A program made the translations under genes and the position numbers. Below the pieces are notes generated by a model. That model made no database searches. It was not told the DNA's origin and saw nothing but the letters and a program-made list of their open reading frames with translations. A stretch of 64,000 nt of DNA, taken from NCBI GenBank assembly GCA_004764695.1, contig SMSO01000033.1, forward strand, positions 635,001-699,000, read 5' to 3'. The stretch comes from Schizochytrium sp. TIO01 (taxonomy: Eukaryota > Sar > Bigyra > Thraustochytrida > Thraustochytriidae). This document shows positions 61,872-64,000 of the stretch, one piece after another (within the stretch, counting starts at the first letter, position 1; every line of letters starts with the position of its first letter).

Positions 61872-62405
61872 GACTTGACTCGAGTGTTTCCTCGAAATCA
61901 AATTCTTCCGAGGCCGTTGGTGTCTGCGTGCTTGTCTGAGCATTGTCGAAAGCGGAAGACACTGCGCGTGCCTTATTGAATGCTATAAGTCCAGAACACC
62001 TTTACGCGAAGAAGGTCCGTGAAACCTTGGTTGGTTAGTACTTTTTATTTAATCTGTTTGTTTATTTGTTTACAATCAGCTGCAGCAGCAGAAGGGAAGC
62101 TGGGCGTGGAAAGCTAACTAGCTTCGTAGGTGTGGCGGCTGCTTGCTTCGTCATGATGATGATTGAAGGTACCCACTCTTCTGGTTGGATTTCAGGAGGT
62201 GCAGATACCCACCTACCCACCTATTATGGTCATGATGAATAGGAAGCTTGAACTGGCTGGATTCCGGTGATTCCGGGTCGATAAGTTGGTGGTGGTGGAC
62301 AAGACTACCTAGACACAAGCAGGTCCAGGCTCGGATTGGGACGCCTCGGCTCGGATCGAAGCGTATCACCGTTGGTTTATCAGCAACAGGGAATAACACA
62401 TATCA

Positions 62406-63014
62406 CAGGTTTTGAAGCCTGTACCAAGGAAACCAGGCGTATCACCATCAGCTGAAGAAAATATCAAGCCTGTAGACACCTACTACTACTGTTAATATGG
62501 GTGTCAATGGGGCGTGACTCTCAGTCGCAATGGGGAATGCAACTTTATGTAAAGCGAACATTGCAGGCTTTGAATCCTATTACAGGCTTTAAAGCCTGTA
62601 CTCCTTGGCGCCGATGTGAGTCAGAGATAGTAAGCCTGCAGAAACAGGGGATGGTCAGTAAATTAGAGCTTAATACGGAGAAAAAGAACCAGATAAACGA
62701 AACATCTAGTAGTTGCTTAGGGACGAAACCTAAGTATACTCATACGATAAAGACGAGCAGAAATGACGCTTTGAAAGATACCAGATTCTTGAGACAATAT
62801 CATGCCCGAGTATATACAAGCAATTATCTTAGGGATTGTTTGTTTTGTTCCGCTGCCTAAGTTGACTGCTTAAAGAACTCTGGCAGGTCATGAAGCCCAG
62901 CAGCGGAAGCCTGGATAAGACCAAGAAACATAGTCTAGGCTTTAAACCTTCTTCAATTGCAATTGCGTTAAATAATGATTGGCTGGAGTCCAGGATCTGT
63001 ATGCAGGCTCGAAG
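62406..63014. repeat. Cluster of related palindromes, consensus CAGGCTTTRAAGCCTG
   Basis: At 62581-62600 there is a perfect 20-bp palindrome, TACAGGCTTTAAAGCCTGTA. Related full or half copies lie at 62405-62423, 62464-62475, 62564-62578, 62631-62640, 62883-62897, 62935-62949 and 63003-63014. Nothing comparable was noticed elsewhere in the window. They could be binding sites of a dimeric regulator, or degenerate remains of a small inverted-repeat element. No coding function is assigned. Confidence 0.6.
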
Positions 63015-63650
63015 TCGATAGTTGACAACAATATAGAAAGCTAAATCAACCTTATGACTTTGACTTTTTTAAAGATTCAAATAAGCTTTTCAAACAGAGA
63101 GATTCCACTTTGTAGTCCATACATAACTCCGTTGAAAGCTCCTGTTTTCCATGAAATACGCCAACAAAAACGCTTTATAGTATGTCTACCCTGACAGGTA
63201 GTGATACTGATAATATTTTTAATGATATTACATCTCATACTCATCAGCGTTTTTAACCAATCACAAAAGTTGATGGTAAGTCATCATATAGAGCTTCTAA
63301 AAAGACCAGCTGGCAGCTATTATAAGATAGCACAAACTCTAAACCTATGAAGAAAAAGTAACGCACGTATAACAACAATAGAACTCAATAGTGTATCTTG
63401 ACTGGTTATCAGCGTAAGGTATTCTTACTCGCGATAGAAAAACATTTTTCTATGTTCAAGTTTTAATAAAACGTCAGCTTACATATTCGTATTCATCACT
63501 AGGGTAATAGCTTGCTGCCAGACTTATTATGGCTACTGAGAAGTACAACATAGCTCCTTTTACTAGGCAGAGCAACTTTTCTCTTTAAAGTATAATAAAT
63601 CCAGTTATCATGTTAAAAGACCAGCCATCACTCTAGCATAAGTGGCCTGG

Positions 63651-63971
63651 ATGTGTGACCTGGACTCGGCAAATGAATTCTATTATATATACGTAAAGTC
63701 GCAAAGAAATGGCTGCAAAGATAAAGGCCGTTGGTCGTTGGTGGCAGCACTAGAGAGGGGTGTTGGTTGCGTCCAGGCTTTCCTGCATTGGTTTATCCAA
63801 GGAGTTCAAAACTTCACAGTCGACATATTTCTACATAAGGAAATCAGTATCTGTGTTGGTCAAACTTTCAAATTTAAACGCTACACAAAAGCATTTTATT
63901 CTATATTTGAAGCGAAGAAAAGTACAGTAAAAACAAAACCAGAACCAAAATTAAAACAAATTAAAATATAA
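63651..63971 (+). CDS. Hypothetical reading frame at window edge
   Basis: 106 codons from ATG 63651 to a stop at 63969. The central part (GRWSLVAALERGVGCVQAFL) alternates hydrophobic and charged residues in a protein-like way, and the end is Lys-rich. No family is recognised, and the surrounding DNA is repeat-rich, so it may be a mobile-element fragment or chance. Confidence 0.18.
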   Translation: MCDLDSANEFYYIYVKSQRNGCKDKGRWSLVAALERGVGCVQAFLHWFIQGVQNFTVDIFLHKEISICVGQTFKFKRYTKAFYSIFEAKKSTVKTKPEPKLKQIKI

Positions 63972-64000
63972 AGAGATGAGAAAACAAGCATATTAAATGT

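Larger units (their letters stand above)
55597..64000. other. Gene-poor, repeat-rich 8.4-kb region
   Basis: No convincing gene. It contains an exon-like segment at 55778-56073 (minus), AT-rich simple text at 57380-57970, an AAGC array, AATG and CTG arrays, many GTAGGTA motifs, a palindrome cluster at 62406-63014, and a doubtful open frame at the right edge. Reading frames of 60-119 codons elsewhere look random. Confidence 0.55.

Noticed and set aside
62501-62860. Plus-strand frame of 119 codons across the palindrome cluster
   Set aside because: Contains the palindromes in its frame, no domain, composition random-like.

Overview
This is a eukaryotic nuclear window, probably from a free-living flagellated protist. 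A stramenopile, perhaps a labyrinthulomycete-like lineage, is my best guess, but nothing here proves it. The signs are long mostly intronless reading frames, an intraflagellar transport subunit (IFT52), a tubulin tyrosine ligase-like enzyme, several coiled-coil proteins of cytoskeletal type, wide AT-rich spacers full of microsatellites, and one likely spliceosomal intron with a TACTAAT branch site. I see no bacterial features, rRNA, convincing tRNA, CRISPR array or complete transposon.

Layout. 1-10.6 kb: 3' part of an AP endonuclease, a frameshifted gene relic, a basic cytoskeletal-type protein, a large TPR / SKICH-like / UBE3D-like protein, and a divergent pair of small cysteine-rich paralogues in a GC-rich island. 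10.6-23.3 kb: aspartyl aminopeptidase and a membrane-anchored TTL-family protein, then 4.5 kb of repeats including a GCATT minisatellite. 23.3-36.8 kb: a GIDE-domain protein without RING, an ankyrin protein, IFT52, a 1115-residue coiled-coil protein and a giant Q/N/H-rich multipass membrane protein. 36.8-50.4 kb: a gene relic, RRP7, a PPP1R36-like protein, a DUF1769 protein, Churchill, an FHA/coiled-coil protein, another relic and a hotdog thioesterase. 51.1-55.6 kb: a 1481-residue CLU-like/TPR protein. 55.6-64 kb: an almost gene-free stretch with microsatellites, a recurrent GTAGGTA motif and a cluster of related palindromes.

The genes do not form an operon-like system; neighbours alternate in convergent and divergent pairs, some only 130-300 bp apart. 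Shared themes are flagellum and microtubule biology (IFT52, TTL-like, PPP1R36-like, coiled-coil proteins), ubiquitin-linked functions (UBE3D-like, GIDE protein) and ribosome biogenesis (RRP7). The best candidates for something new are the TPR/SKICH/UBE3D fusion, the RING-less GIDE protein, the lumen-facing TTL-like enzyme, the divergent cysteine-rich pair and the palindrome cluster at 62.4-63.0 kb. Start sites were set at the first plausible ATG, because several longer reading frames open at TTG or GTG only.
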